DNA from: Micromonospora ureilytica | GTDB lineage: Bacteria > Actinomycetota > Actinomycetes > Mycobacteriales > Micromonosporaceae | Direction: 5' to 3' | NCBI RefSeq assembly: GCF_015751765.1 | Contig: NZ_JADOTX010000001.1 | Span: forward strand, 1,798,001-1,862,000 | DNA length: 64,000 bases | Shown here: positions 18,956 to 27,551 of the stretch, in pieces | How positions within the stretch are numbered: the first letter of the stretch is position 1 | How the letters are laid out: each line of letters begins with the position of its first letter | Made by a program: the position numbers and the translations under genes | Notes under the pieces: model-generated | What the model was told of the DNA's origin: nothing | The model's input: the letters and a program-made list of their open reading frames with translations, nothing else | Databases searched by the model: none

Positions 18956-19699
18956 GTGACGCAGATGGAGTTCCGCATTCTGGGGCCGATCGAGGCCGTC
19001 CGTGCCGGTCAGTCGGTGCGGTTGGCCGGTCCACAGCAGCGCTCGGTGCTGGCCGCGCTGCTGCTGGCCCGCGGTCGGATGGTGTCGGTGGGCCGGCTGG
19101 TGCGCCTGCTCTGGGCCGAGCAGCCGCCGGCGACCGCGCGTACCCAACTGCGCAAGCGGGTCTCCGAGCTGCGCGCGGCGCTCGGTGCCGATCGCATCCG
19201 CTCCTGGCGCGACGGTTACGCGGTCCGGTTGGAGGCGGGCGAGCTGGACCTCGACCGGTTCCTCGACGAGGTGCGGCGGGCCGCTGTGCTGGGCGACGCG
19301 GGCCGGCTGGCGGAGGCGTCAACCGCGTTGGGCGCGGCTCTCGGCTGGTGGCGCGGGCCGGCGTTGGCCGACGGCACCGACGAGCTGACCGACGCGGAGG
19401 TGCCGCAACTGGAGGAGGCGCGGCTCGCCGCGATCGAGCAGCGGGTGGCCGTGCGATTGGACCTGGGTCACCACCCACAGGTGATCGGCGAGCTGGTCAC
19501 GTTGGTCCGGCGGCACCCGTTCCGGGAGCGGCTGCGCGGGCAGCTGATGCTGGCCCTGCACCACAGTGGGCGTACCGCCGACGGCCTGGGTGTCTACCGG
19601 GACTGGCGGGCCGAGCTGTCGGCGCAGCTCGCCATCGAGCCAGGACGGGAGCTGCGCGACCTGCACCGGACGCTGCTCGGTGGGGATGTCTGCCGCTGA
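18956..19699 (+). CDS. Small SARP-family transcriptional regulator (winged HTH + BTAD only)
   Basis: A protein of 247 residues. I start at GTG 18956, 5 bases after GAGGAG; ATG 18965 in the same frame lacks good spacing. The winged helix (MEFRILGPIEAVRAGQSV, RTQLRKRVSELRAALG) covers residues 1-95 and the BTAD domain covers the rest, ending in SAQLAIEPGRELRDLHRTLL. This is the minimal DnrI/ActII-ORF4 form, usually a pathway-specific activator. No pathway genes are adjacent. It is divergent from the 1023-residue SARP, and the 190 bases between them could hold shared operators. Confidence 0.9.
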   Translation: MTQMEFRILGPIEAVRAGQSVRLAGPQQRSVLAALLLARGRMVSVGRLVRLLWAEQPPATARTQLRKRVSELRAALGADRIRSWRDGYAVRLEAGELDLDRFLDEVRRAAVLGDAGRLAEASTALGAALGWWRGPALADGTDELTDAEVPQLEEARLAAIEQRVAVRLDLGHHPQVIGELVTLVRRHPFRERLRGQLMLALHHSGRTADGLGVYRDWRAELSAQLAIEPGRELRDLHRTLLGGDVCR

Positions 19700-19709
19700 G
19701 CGCGGTGGT

Positions 19710-19741
19710 GCCGGGCGGGAGCGCTGCGGCCCCCGCCCGGC
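19710..19741. terminator. Bidirectional terminator hairpin
   Basis: GCCGGGCGGG (19710-19719) pairs with CCCGCCCGGC (19732-19741) across a 12-base loop. It lies between the convergent small SARP gene and the I36-type inhibitor gene. Confidence 0.7.
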
Positions 19742-19747
19742 GTGCCG

Positions 19748-20302
19748 TCACGAACAGGAGACGCTCCAGTAGTGCGAGCTGATCTGGTTGTCGGCGGGGG
19801 TGCCATCGTCGAACGCCTGGTAGCCGAGGGTGAAGTCGGCCCAGTAGTCGCCGCGCGACAGGCACATGCTGCCACCGGTGAGGAACGCCCCGGTGCGCAT
19901 CCGTACCGCGTCGTAGTCGTGGTAGACCCCGTTGTTCCAGACCGACGTGGCGATGTTGTCGAAGCTGTAGTCGCCGCCGCAGTCCCACTGGCCGGTCGTG
20001 GCGGCGCCACCCGGGTTGACCCAGTTGCTGGCGTTGCCCGCCCAGGCACACCAGCGGCCACCCCAGTAGGCGTGCTCGTAGGCGTAGAAGTAGCCGTCGG
20101 CGGCCGCCGCGGCCCGCGCCCCGTCCTGCGGGGTGCTCCGGGGCAGGTCGACCCGCTCGGCCCGGCCGCCGCGGTCGGTCGGCGCGGCTTGGCTGGCCGA
20201 TCCGACAGCCCCCGGTTGCGCGGGGGATGCGGCCGCCGGTGCGCCGGCCAGCAGCGTGGCGAGCATCGCGCCCCCCGCCATTGCCAGGTGGATACGTCTC
20301 AT
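19748..20302 (-). CDS. Secreted peptidase inhibitor family I36 / beta-gamma-crystallin-like protein
   Basis: A protein of 184 residues. Residues 1-26 form a signal peptide (MRRIHLAMAGGAMLATLLAG, then APAAASPA). A spacer of about 40 residues precedes a domain rich in aromatic residues, Gly and four Cys (WCAW, WDCGG, MCLSRGDY, VSCS). These match the small metalloproteinase inhibitor (SMPI/I36) family, which has a crystallin-like Greek key fold. It probably inhibits extracellular metalloproteases. It lies 40 bases downstream of another secreted-protein gene in the same direction and is probably in one operon with it. Confidence 0.85.
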   Translation of the reverse strand: MRRIHLAMAGGAMLATLLAGAPAAASPAQPGAVGSASQAAPTDRGGRAERVDLPRSTPQDGARAAAAADGYFYAYEHAYWGGRWCAWAGNASNWVNPGGAATTGQWDCGGDYSFDNIATSVWNNGVYHDYDAVRMRTGAFLTGGSMCLSRGDYWADFTLGYQAFDDGTPADNQISSHYWSVSCS

Positions 20303-20342
20303 CTCACTCCTCCTTCTCGCCGGGCGACCATCGCCTCGGCGT

Positions 20343-21290
20343 TCACTGGTGCTCGGCGGCGACCACGGCCCGGGCCCGGGGGACCGCCCCGTGCTCCAGC
20401 CGGTTTTTGGCCACCACGTCCTGGTGGTACGCCGCGGTCAGCTCGTCGCCGTGGCGGGCGTCCAGCGCCCGTGTCGTCGCGGCGAGGCCGTCCTGGGCAC
20501 ACCGCGCCTCGGCGACCGCCGCGGCGATCTCGTCCGTCCGCCCTCTGGGGCCGACGCTCTCCCGCAGCCGGTCGGGGGTGTCCGCGGTGTAGCCGTGTTG
20601 CCGCAGGCAGCGCGCCCACGGCCGCAGCGCGGTCGTCCAGGCGGGATCGGCGAGGACCCGCCGCTGCCGCAGGTACGTCAGGTCGGCGACCACCTTGCTC
20701 GCCCGGTACCACTCGGCCAGGTCGCCGTAGAGCCGGCGCTGCGCCTCGGACGTGCACCCCTCAGCGCTGCGTCGCAACAAGCCGCCGGAGGGGAGCCGCG
20801 CCTCCAGTCCCTCCGGGCGGGCGCCGTTGAGCGCGGCCAGGTACGCCTCCCGGCGCTCGGGGGACAGGCCGCTGACGTAGCGCTGGTTGGGGTCGGCGCC
20901 CCGGCGGGCGTCGAACGCCCCCACCAGGTCCGAGCCGAAACCGTGCTTCCGCGCCCACGCGATGTCGTCGACGACGTACGGGAAGGAGAGCAGCTCGTCT
21001 GCTGGTGGCGGTGTGCCCAGCCACATCCTGAATCCGGCGCGGGTCATGCAGTCCCGGGTGAGCAGTGACTCGGCGCGGATGAGGATCTGCCGATCCTCGG
21101 GCCCGACGGGTCGGGCCGGGGCCGGGTCGGCCGACGGTCTGCTTGTCGACGCTGTTCCGGCCGACGTCGAGCCGGGCCGCGCATCGGCGATGGACGACGC
21201 GGCCAGCGGCAGTGCCACGGCGAGGGTGACGATGACGACGATCGCCCGCCGTCCGAGCCGGAGCGCTCCGGGTGTTCCGCGTACTCGCAT
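20343..21290 (-). CDS. Secreted or membrane-anchored protein of unknown function
   Basis: A protein of 315 residues from ATG 21290. The N terminus (MRVRGTPGALRLGRRA, then IVVIVTLAVALPLAASS) is a signal peptide or anchor. The mature part has a Thr/Pro/Ala-rich spacer, then a helical domain with paired cysteines (LLTRDCMTRAGF, EGCTSEAQRR, WARCLRQHGY, EARCAQDG). I recognise such proteins as common hypothetical genes in Streptomyces and Micromonospora, often near secreted inhibitors. No function can be named. It is the first gene of a likely two-gene operon with the I36-type inhibitor. Confidence 0.75.
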   Translation of the reverse strand: MRVRGTPGALRLGRRAIVVIVTLAVALPLAASSIADARPGSTSAGTASTSRPSADPAPARPVGPEDRQILIRAESLLTRDCMTRAGFRMWLGTPPPADELLSFPYVVDDIAWARKHGFGSDLVGAFDARRGADPNQRYVSGLSPERREAYLAALNGARPEGLEARLPSGGLLRRSAEGCTSEAQRRLYGDLAEWYRASKVVADLTYLRQRRVLADPAWTTALRPWARCLRQHGYTADTPDRLRESVGPRGRTDEIAAAVAEARCAQDGLAATTRALDARHGDELTAAYHQDVVAKNRLEHGAVPRARAVVAAEHQ

Positions 21291-21455
21291 GAGCCGAGCA
21301 GACCAGCGCGGTGTTCCCTTTTCGTACCGTCGCCGTACCGCCAGCGCCTCGCCCGCGAACATTCGCGGTGCGGCGCTCGTGGCGTGCGGCTGGATTAACG
21401 GGTAGAAACATGTCAACCCCTTCCGTCCCGGCCCAACCTCCGGACGCAAGGCAAA

Positions 21456-21467
21456 GAGAGCGCTCTC
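21456..21467. promoter_or_regulatory. LacI/CebR-type palindromic operator upstream of the GH55 gene
   Basis: GAGAGCGCTCTC is a perfect 12-base palindrome centred on GCGC, the core of operators bound by CebR-like LacI regulators in actinomycetes (known form TGGGAGCGCTCCCA). It lies 54 bases before the GH55 ATG. Confidence 0.6.
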
Positions 21468-21521
21468 ACCGCCCCCAGCTGCGCCGGGAGAACCGTCCGG
21501 CCAGCGGAGAGGACGAACCAC

Positions 21522-23396
21522 ATGACAGCCCCGTCCCCAGCCGTGCGCCGGAGATCCGGTCGCACCCTCCTGCTCGCCCTGGTGTTGACCACCGCCACCA
21601 CGATGACCAGCACGGCGGCCTCGGCCGGCCGCCCGACGCACGGCGCCCCCGACTTCGGCCCGAACGTGACGATCTTCGACCCGTCCATGCCGGTCGGCGA
21701 GATCCAGCAGATCCTCGACGCGGCGCACGCCCGGCAGGTCGACAACGAGATGGGCACCGAGCGGCACGCCTACCTGTTCAAGCCGGGCACGTACGGCACG
21801 GCCGGGCAGCCGTTGCAGGCCAAGGTCGGCTACTACACCGAGGTGTCCGGCCTGGGCGCCTCGCCCACCGACGTCACCATCAACGGGAAACTCGAGGTCT
21901 ACAACCGTTGCCTCGCCGACGGCGGCACCGGCAACTGCCTCGCGCTTGTCAACTTCTGGCGCACCCTGTCCAACCTGTCGCTCACCATCAACGCGGCCGG
22001 CCAGGACGACTGCCGGTCGTCGGCGAACTTCTGGGCGGTCTCCCAGGCGGTGTCGATGCGCCGGCTGAACATCGGCGGCGGCGGTCTGTCGCTGATGGAC
22101 TACTGCACCGCCGGCCCGCAGTACGCCAGCGGTGGGTTCATCGCCGACTCACGGCTGCCGGCCACGACGAACGGTTCGCAGCAACAGTGGCTGACCCGCA
22201 ACAGCGAGGTCGGCGGCTGGTCCAACGCGGTGTGGAACCAGGTGTTCGCGGGGGTCGAGGGCGCGCCGGACGACGCCACGTTCCCCGACCCGCCGTACAC
22301 CACCCTGGAGACCACCCCGCTCAGCCGGGAGAAGCCCTACCTCTTCGTCGACGGCAAGGGTCGCTACCAGGTACGGGTGCCCGCCGCCCAGCGTGACAGC
22401 CGGGGCGTCTCCTGGGCCGACGGCATGACACCGGGGCGGACCATCGGAATCGACGACTTCTTCGTCGCCAAGCCGTCCGACTCGGTGCGGGTCATCAACA
22501 GCCAGCTCGCGCGCGGCAAGCACCTGCTGCTCACGCCCGGCACGTACGACATCGCGCGCAGCATCGAGGTCCGGCGTCCGGGCACTGTGGTGCTCGGGAT
22601 CGGGCACGCCACCCTCACCGCCGTGAACGGCGCGATCCCGTTGGACGTGGCCGGTGTGCCGGGGGTGATCGTCGCCGGTGTCACGATCGACGCCGGCCTC
22701 GTCGAGTCGCCGGTCCTGCTGCGGGTCGGACGCCAGCACGGCCACAACGCGAGCAGTCCGCACAACCCGACCACGCTCTCCGACGTGTACTTCCGGGTCG
22801 GCGGCCCGCACATCGGGCGGACGAACACCGCCCTGGAGGTCAACAGCGACAACGTGCTCATCGATCACACCTGGGTGTGGCGCGGCGATCACGGCGTCGA
22901 GGGCTTCACCGAGGGCGTCAACGGTGACACCGACCGCTGGCGCACCAACACCGGTCGCTACGGCGCCATCATCAACGGCGACCACGTGACCGCGACCGGC
23001 CTGTTCGTCGAACACTTCCAGCGTTACAACACGGTCTGGAACGGCGAGCACGGCACCACGGTCCTCTACCAGAACGAGCTGCCGTACGACCCGCCGACGC
23101 AGGCCGACTGGATGAACGGCCCGGTCGAGGGCTGGGCCGGGTACAAGGTCGGTGACCGGGTGCGTCACCACACCCTCTACGGCGGCGGGGTGTACGTGTT
23201 CAACCAGAACAACCCGTCGATCCACACCGAGAACGGCTTTGAGGTCCCGAACCGGCCGGGTGTGCGGCTGCACCACATCATGACCGTCAACCTCAGCGCC
23301 GGCACGATCGACCATGTGGTCAACGGCGTCGGCGACGCCGCCGACATGACCAAGGTCGGCGTTCCGGTCTACCTGAACCGGTATCCGACCCCGTAG
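21522..23396 (+). CDS. Secreted GH55-family beta-1,3-glucanase (double beta-helix)
   Basis: A protein of 624 residues. Residues 1-35 are a signal peptide (arginine-rich n-region, LLLALVLTTA core, ASA cleavage). The mature protein begins with FGPNVTIFDPSMPVGEIQQI and shows two right-handed beta-helix halves typical of GH55 exo-beta-1,3-glucanases of Streptomyces: LFKPGTYG, VGYYTEVSGLG and TPGTYDIARSIEVRRPGTVVLG, then LFVEHFQRYNTVWNGEHG and YQNELPYDPP, where the acidic catalytic residue of the family lies. It should release glucose or short oligomers from laminarin or fungal wall glucan outside the cell. Databases sometimes label relatives as adenylyl cyclase or coagulation-factor proteins, which is misleading. 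A LacI-type palindrome precedes it. Confidence 0.85.
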   Translation: MTAPSPAVRRRSGRTLLLALVLTTATTMTSTAASAGRPTHGAPDFGPNVTIFDPSMPVGEIQQILDAAHARQVDNEMGTERHAYLFKPGTYGTAGQPLQAKVGYYTEVSGLGASPTDVTINGKLEVYNRCLADGGTGNCLALVNFWRTLSNLSLTINAAGQDDCRSSANFWAVSQAVSMRRLNIGGGGLSLMDYCTAGPQYASGGFIADSRLPATTNGSQQQWLTRNSEVGGWSNAVWNQVFAGVEGAPDDATFPDPPYTTLETTPLSREKPYLFVDGKGRYQVRVPAAQRDSRGVSWADGMTPGRTIGIDDFFVAKPSDSVRVINSQLARGKHLLLTPGTYDIARSIEVRRPGTVVLGIGHATLTAVNGAIPLDVAGVPGVIVAGVTIDAGLVESPVLLRVGRQHGHNASSPHNPTTLSDVYFRVGGPHIGRTNTALEVNSDNVLIDHTWVWRGDHGVEGFTEGVNGDTDRWRTNTGRYGAIINGDHVTATGLFVEHFQRYNTVWNGEHGTTVLYQNELPYDPPTQADWMNGPVEGWAGYKVGDRVRHHTLYGGGVYVFNQNNPSIHTENGFEVPNRPGVRLHHIMTVNLSAGTIDHVVNGVGDAADMTKVGVPVYLNRYPTP

Positions 23397-23411
23397 CGAG
23401 AGTGGGCGTAC

Positions 23412-23449
23412 CGACGGTGCCGGAGCCCGCGTCGGCTCCGGCACCGTCG
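23412..23449. terminator. Strong bidirectional terminator hairpin
   Basis: A perfect 16-bp stem (23412-23427 with 23434-23449) and a 6-base loop lie between the convergent GH55 and membrane-protein genes. Confidence 0.85.
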
Positions 23450-23458
23450 TCGGTGGCG

Positions 23459-23854
23459 CTACCTCTGGAGAATCCGCGTCAACGGTGAAGGCCGTTGGCG
23501 GGCGCGGTGTCGTGGAGGGCGCCGCGGAGCCGTCTCGACGCCCAGCCGGTGGCGCACGGCCAGCGCCGCGCCGCCCACGGCCAGCAGCAGCACGTTCACC
23601 GCGAGGTAGCCGCCGACGTCACCGCCGCTGAGCAGGGCGCCGCCGATGATGCCGACCGGCAGCACGGCCCAGGGCCAGAGCAGGAACGCACCGGCACACA
23701 GCACCGCGACGGCGGCGGTCAGGCCGACCGCGCCGGGCAGCAGGCTGACCACGGTCACCACCGCGCCCAGCCCGGCGCCGGCGAGCACCAGCAGCGGAGC
23801 GCCCAGCACGACACCGCCGGGTCGTCGCGGCGGCGAACCTGGGGTCTCTCCCAA
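23459..23854 (-). CDS. Small membrane protein, possible remnant of a polysaccharide polymerase
   Basis: A protein of about 131 residues with three or four hydrophobic segments (PLLVLAGAGLGAVVTVVSLLPG, AAVAVLCAGAFLLWPWAVLPVG, and YLAVNVLLLAVGGAALAV) and a basic tail. I place the start at TTG 23854 because GAGGGAGG lies 8-11 bases upstream; an earlier TTG at 23917 is open in the same frame. The length and pattern resemble only the N-terminal helices of O-antigen ligase/polymerase proteins, which usually exceed 400 residues. It may therefore be a truncated relic beside the divergent sugar-nucleotide epimerase gene. No function is claimed. Confidence 0.5.
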   Translation of the reverse strand: MGETPGSPPRRPGGVVLGAPLLVLAGAGLGAVVTVVSLLPGAVGLTAAVAVLCAGAFLLWPWAVLPVGIIGGALLSGGDVGGYLAVNVLLLAVGGAALAVRHRLGVETAPRRPPRHRARQRPSPLTRILQR

Positions 23855-23956
23855 GGCGCCGTCCTCCCTCGTGGTCAGGTGCTCCCTGGGCGTGCCGACG
23901 AGCACCCTCGGGAGCAAATTACTAGCGGCAAAGGACCAAGTAGCGCAAAAGGGACA

Positions 23957-23981
23957 AAAACACTACTTACCAAACTAAACT
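23957..23981 (+). promoter_or_regulatory. Candidate leaderless promoter of the epimerase gene
   Basis: TAAACT at 23976-23981 is followed by 6 bases and then ATG 23988, the spacing of a leaderless actinobacterial transcript. A weak -35 (GACAAA or GGGACA) lies 17-20 bases upstream inside a clearly A-rich stretch. There is no ribosome site before the ATG. Confidence 0.5.
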
Positions 23982-23987
23982 TCGGAT

Positions 23988-25034
23988 ATGTCTGTTACCG
24001 CCGTCGGTGTCGACCCGCCGACGGACCTGATGCCCCGGCGCGTTCTGGTGACCGGAGGCGCCGGCTTCATCGGCAGTCACGTTGTCGCCAGACTGATGCT
24101 GATGGGCAGTGAGGTCCGGGTGCTCGACAACTTCTCCACCGGCCGGATCGAGAACCTGGCCGACGCCGTGTCCGGCGGGTTGACCGAGGCGGACATCGTC
24201 TCGGGTGACATCCGTGCGCCGGAGGGTGTCGAGGTCATCCACGAGTGGCAGCCGGACGTGGTGGTGCACCTCGCCGCACAGCCGAGCGTTCCCACGGCAC
24301 GTCGTTCACCCCTGTACGACGCCGACGTGAACGTGTTCGGCACCGTTAACGTGCTGGACGCCTGCGCCCGCGGCGGCGTACGGCTGCTCATCAACGCGAC
24401 AAGCAGCGACATCTTCGGCAGCGTCGCCGCCCACGAGTTGCCGGTCCGCGAGGACCATCCGATCGCGCCGGTGAGCCCGTACGGCGTCAGCAAGGCCGTC
24501 GGCGTGCACTACCTCGACTGGTACGGGCGTCAGCACGGCCTGTCGTACACCTCGATGGTGTTCGGAAATGTCTACGGACCTCGGCAGGAGGGCGGCGACT
24601 GCGGCGTGGTGTCCCTGATGGCCGATGCGCTGCTCGGGGGCCGGCAGGTGGTCATCCACGACGACGGTACGCAGACCCGGGATTTCATCTACGTCAGCGA
24701 TGTCGCCGAGGCGATCGCGGTCGCCTGTCACCACAATGCTGTGGGGATGGTCAACATCGCCTCGGGTCGACAGACGAGCGTCAACGAGGTGTACGACACG
24801 GTCCGGCAGGCGTCCGGCGTCGACAACGCGGCCCGTTACGAGCCGCTGCCCTGGCCGGACGAGGTGCGCAACATGGCCCTGGACACCACGAAGGCGCGCG
24901 AGCTGCTCGGGTGGTATCCCAAGGTCAGCTTCACCGAGGGCGTACGGCTGACGGTGCGTGACGCCCGCCGCCGCCAGGCCGGCAGCCAGATCCTCTCCCC
25001 GGTGCGGGCGTTGGAGCGCGCCATCAGCCACTGA
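23988..25034 (+). CDS. NAD-dependent epimerase/dehydratase (extended SDR)
   Basis: A protein of 348 residues. The Rossmann motif TGGAGFIGSH lies near residue 25, VVHLAAQPSVP near residue 90, the active-site pair YGVSK near residue 165 and FGNVYGPRQ after it. It is an extended short-chain dehydrogenase acting on a nucleotide sugar, most like UDP-glucose or UDP-glucuronate 4-epimerases. This would supply precursors for exopolysaccharide or wall glycans. The gene has no ribosome site, and a -10 box lies 6 bases before the ATG, so translation is probably leaderless. Its divergent neighbour may be a polymerase remnant, which fits an old polysaccharide locus. Confidence 0.9.
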   Translation: MSVTAVGVDPPTDLMPRRVLVTGGAGFIGSHVVARLMLMGSEVRVLDNFSTGRIENLADAVSGGLTEADIVSGDIRAPEGVEVIHEWQPDVVVHLAAQPSVPTARRSPLYDADVNVFGTVNVLDACARGGVRLLINATSSDIFGSVAAHELPVREDHPIAPVSPYGVSKAVGVHYLDWYGRQHGLSYTSMVFGNVYGPRQEGGDCGVVSLMADALLGGRQVVIHDDGTQTRDFIYVSDVAEAIAVACHHNAVGMVNIASGRQTSVNEVYDTVRQASGVDNAARYEPLPWPDEVRNMALDTTKARELLGWYPKVSFTEGVRLTVRDARRRQAGSQILSPVRALERAISH

Positions 25035-25158
25035 CAGTCCAGCGTGTAATTCCCGTCATCTGATCCGGAATTTCATCGAACAGTCTAACTCTTGCGGGCC
25101 GGCATCCACTGCTGCCACGATGGCCGTCAATGCCTTCCGTCCCGAAGGAGTGGTCGTC

Positions 25159-27546
25159 ATGGCGGTCTCCCGCCGCAGGTTCGTCACATCGGTGCTGGCC
25201 GGGTCCGCCCTCGCCACCGCCTCCACCACCGAGCTGCTCACCACCCTGGCCAGCCCCGCGCACGCCGCCAGTCCCCCCGGGGACGTGGTCGGCAAGGTGA
25301 CGGTCGGCTACCAGGGCTGGTTCAGCGCACCCGGCGACGGGGCGCCGATCGGCGGCTGGTGGCACTGGGGCCGCGACCGGTTCCAGCCGCCCTCACCCGC
25401 CAACACCACGATCGTGTCCTGGCCGGACATGCGCGAATACACCCGCACCTACCCCACCGCGTACCCCAACCTGGGCAACGGCCAGCCAGCCACCCTCTTC
25501 TCCTCGTACGACCAGCAGACTGTCGACACCCACTTCCGCTGGATGCAGGAGAACGGCTGCGACACCGCAGCGCTGCAACGGTTCAACCCAATGGGCGACG
25601 AGGGCCCGACCCGCGACGCGATGACACAGAAGGTGCGCTCCGCCGCCGAACGGTACAACCGCAAGTTCTACATCATGTACGACGTCACCGACTGGCTGAC
25701 CTTCCAGTCGGAGATCAAGACCGACTGGACGACGAAGATGGCGGCGCACACCGCGTCGTCCGCGTACGCCCGACAGAACGGCAAACCGGTCGTCTGCATC
25801 TGGGGGTTCGGCTTCAGCGAGTCCAGCCGTCCCTTCACCCCGGGGCCCTGCCTGGAGGTCATCAACTGGTTCAAGGCGCAGGGCTGCTACGTCATCGGTG
25901 GCGTACCCACCTGGTGGCGGCAGGGCATCGAGGACTCCCGCCCCGGCTTCCTCGACGTCTACCACGCGTTCCACGCGATCTCGCCGTGGATGGTCTACCG
26001 GGCCCGGACGGTGGAAGAGCTGGACTCGTACTACAACAACGTCAACGTCGGCGACATGGCCGACTGCGCGGCGCGCGGCATCGACTACCTGCCCTGCGTG
26101 ATGCCCGGCGACCTCGCCGGGGGCCACCGCAAACACGGCGACTTCTACTGGCGGCACATCTACAACATGGTCCGGCTCGGCTCCCAGGGCCTGTACGTGT
26201 CCATGTTCGACGAGTACAACGAGGGCAACCAGATCGCCAAGACGTCCGAGACCCAGGCCACCACCCCGGCCGGCGCGAACATCCGCGCACTGGACGAGGA
26301 CGGCGTCGCCTGCTCCTCCGACTACTACCTGCGGATCACCGCCGACGGCGGCCGGATGCTCAAGGGGCAACTCGCACTCACCGCCGTACGCCCCACGCCA
26401 CCGATGGTCGGCACCCCACCCCCGACCGGCGGGAACCTGGCCGCCGGCCGGCCCACCTCGGCCAGCAGCCAGGGCAGCGGGTTCCCGGCGTCGAACGCGG
26501 TGGACTCGAACACCGGTAGCTACTGGGAGAGCGGCGGCGGCTCGTTCCCGCACTGGTGGCAGGTCGACCTCGGCGCCAGCCACCAGGTCAACAAGCTCGT
26601 CGTGCGGCTGCCCACCGGTTGGGGCGCGCGCACCCAGACCATCACCGTGCAGGGCAGCGTCGACGGCAACTCCTTCGCCACCATCGCCGCGGCCTCCGCG
26701 TTCACCTTCGACCCGGCCACCGGCAACACCGTGACGCGCACGCTGACGACCACCACGGCCCGCTACGTCCGGCTCAGCATCGCCGGCAACACCGGCTGGG
26801 CGGCGGGCCAGCTCGCCCAGGTCGAGGTGTACGCCGGCAGCACCGTCCCGGACAACCCGCCGAGCACGCCGAGCGGCCTCACGGTGACCGGCAAGACCTC
26901 AACCAGCGTGTCTTTGGCGTGGACGGCCTCCACCGACGACACCGGGGTTACCGGCTACCAGGTACGCCAGGGCGGCACTGTCGTCGCCACCGTCACGGGC
27001 ACCACGGCGACGGTGAGCGGGCTCAGCCCGTCCACCGCGTACACCTTCACGGTCGTCGCCCGCGACGCCGCCGGGAACACCTCCAGCGCGTCCTCGGCGG
27101 TCACCGTCACCACGGACGCCGCGGCCAACGCGGACCTGGCCCGGGGTCGATCCACGTCGGAGAGCAGTCACGTCCAGAGCTACGGGTCGGGGAACGTGGT
27201 CGACGGTGACGCCAACAGTTACTGGGAGAGCGCCAACAGCGCGTTTCCGCAGTGGGTGCAGGTCGATCTGGGAGCCTCGCGCACGGTTGGGCGGGTGGTG
27301 CTGAGGCTGCCGCCGTCGTCGGCGTGGGGCAGCCGGACGCAGACCCTGGCCGTGCAGGGCAGTGCCGACGGGGGGAGCTTCTCCACCCTCGTGGGATCGG
27401 CGGGGCGGACGTTCGACCCGGCCACCGGTAATCAGGTGACGCTGACCTTCAGCGGTGCGCAGGCGCGCTACGTGCGGATCACCGTAACGGGCAACACCGG
27501 CTGGCCGGCCGGGCAGTTGTCGACGCTGGAGGTGTACGCCAGCTGA
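25159..27546 (+). CDS. Secreted GH71/GH99-like glycoside hydrolase with two discoidin (F5/8C) domains and FN3
   Basis: A protein of 795 residues from ATG 25159, 8 bases after GAAGGAG. Residues 1-40 look like a Tat signal (SRRRFVTSVLAG, then PAHAASP). Residues about 45-405 form a domain starting VTVGYQGWFSAPGDG and GWWHWGRDRF, with WMQENGCDTAALQRF, KPVVCIWGFGFSE and SMFDEYNEG, which fits the GH71/GH99-like clan (alpha-mannan or alpha-1,3-glucan enzymes). Then follow a discoidin domain (about 415-555), one fibronectin type III domain (about 560-650) and a second discoidin domain (about 655-795) closely similar to the first. The discoidin modules likely bind glycans. Substrate specificity is not decided. 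Confidence 0.88.
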   Translation: MAVSRRRFVTSVLAGSALATASTTELLTTLASPAHAASPPGDVVGKVTVGYQGWFSAPGDGAPIGGWWHWGRDRFQPPSPANTTIVSWPDMREYTRTYPTAYPNLGNGQPATLFSSYDQQTVDTHFRWMQENGCDTAALQRFNPMGDEGPTRDAMTQKVRSAAERYNRKFYIMYDVTDWLTFQSEIKTDWTTKMAAHTASSAYARQNGKPVVCIWGFGFSESSRPFTPGPCLEVINWFKAQGCYVIGGVPTWWRQGIEDSRPGFLDVYHAFHAISPWMVYRARTVEELDSYYNNVNVGDMADCAARGIDYLPCVMPGDLAGGHRKHGDFYWRHIYNMVRLGSQGLYVSMFDEYNEGNQIAKTSETQATTPAGANIRALDEDGVACSSDYYLRITADGGRMLKGQLALTAVRPTPPMVGTPPPTGGNLAAGRPTSASSQGSGFPASNAVDSNTGSYWESGGGSFPHWWQVDLGASHQVNKLVVRLPTGWGARTQTITVQGSVDGNSFATIAAASAFTFDPATGNTVTRTLTTTTARYVRLSIAGNTGWAAGQLAQVEVYAGSTVPDNPPSTPSGLTVTGKTSTSVSLAWTASTDDTGVTGYQVRQGGTVVATVTGTTATVSGLSPSTAYTFTVVARDAAGNTSSASSAVTVTTDAAANADLARGRSTSESSHVQSYGSGNVVDGDANSYWESANSAFPQWVQVDLGASRTVGRVVLRLPPSSAWGSRTQTLAVQGSADGGSFSTLVGSAGRTFDPATGNQVTLTFSGAQARYVRITVTGNTGWPAGQLSTLEVYAS

Positions 27547-27551
27547 GTCGG

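Noticed and set aside
21522..23396. Adenylyl cyclase label for the 624-residue protein
   Set aside because: The sequence lacks any cyclase motif and matches secreted GH55 double beta-helix enzymes, with a signal peptide.
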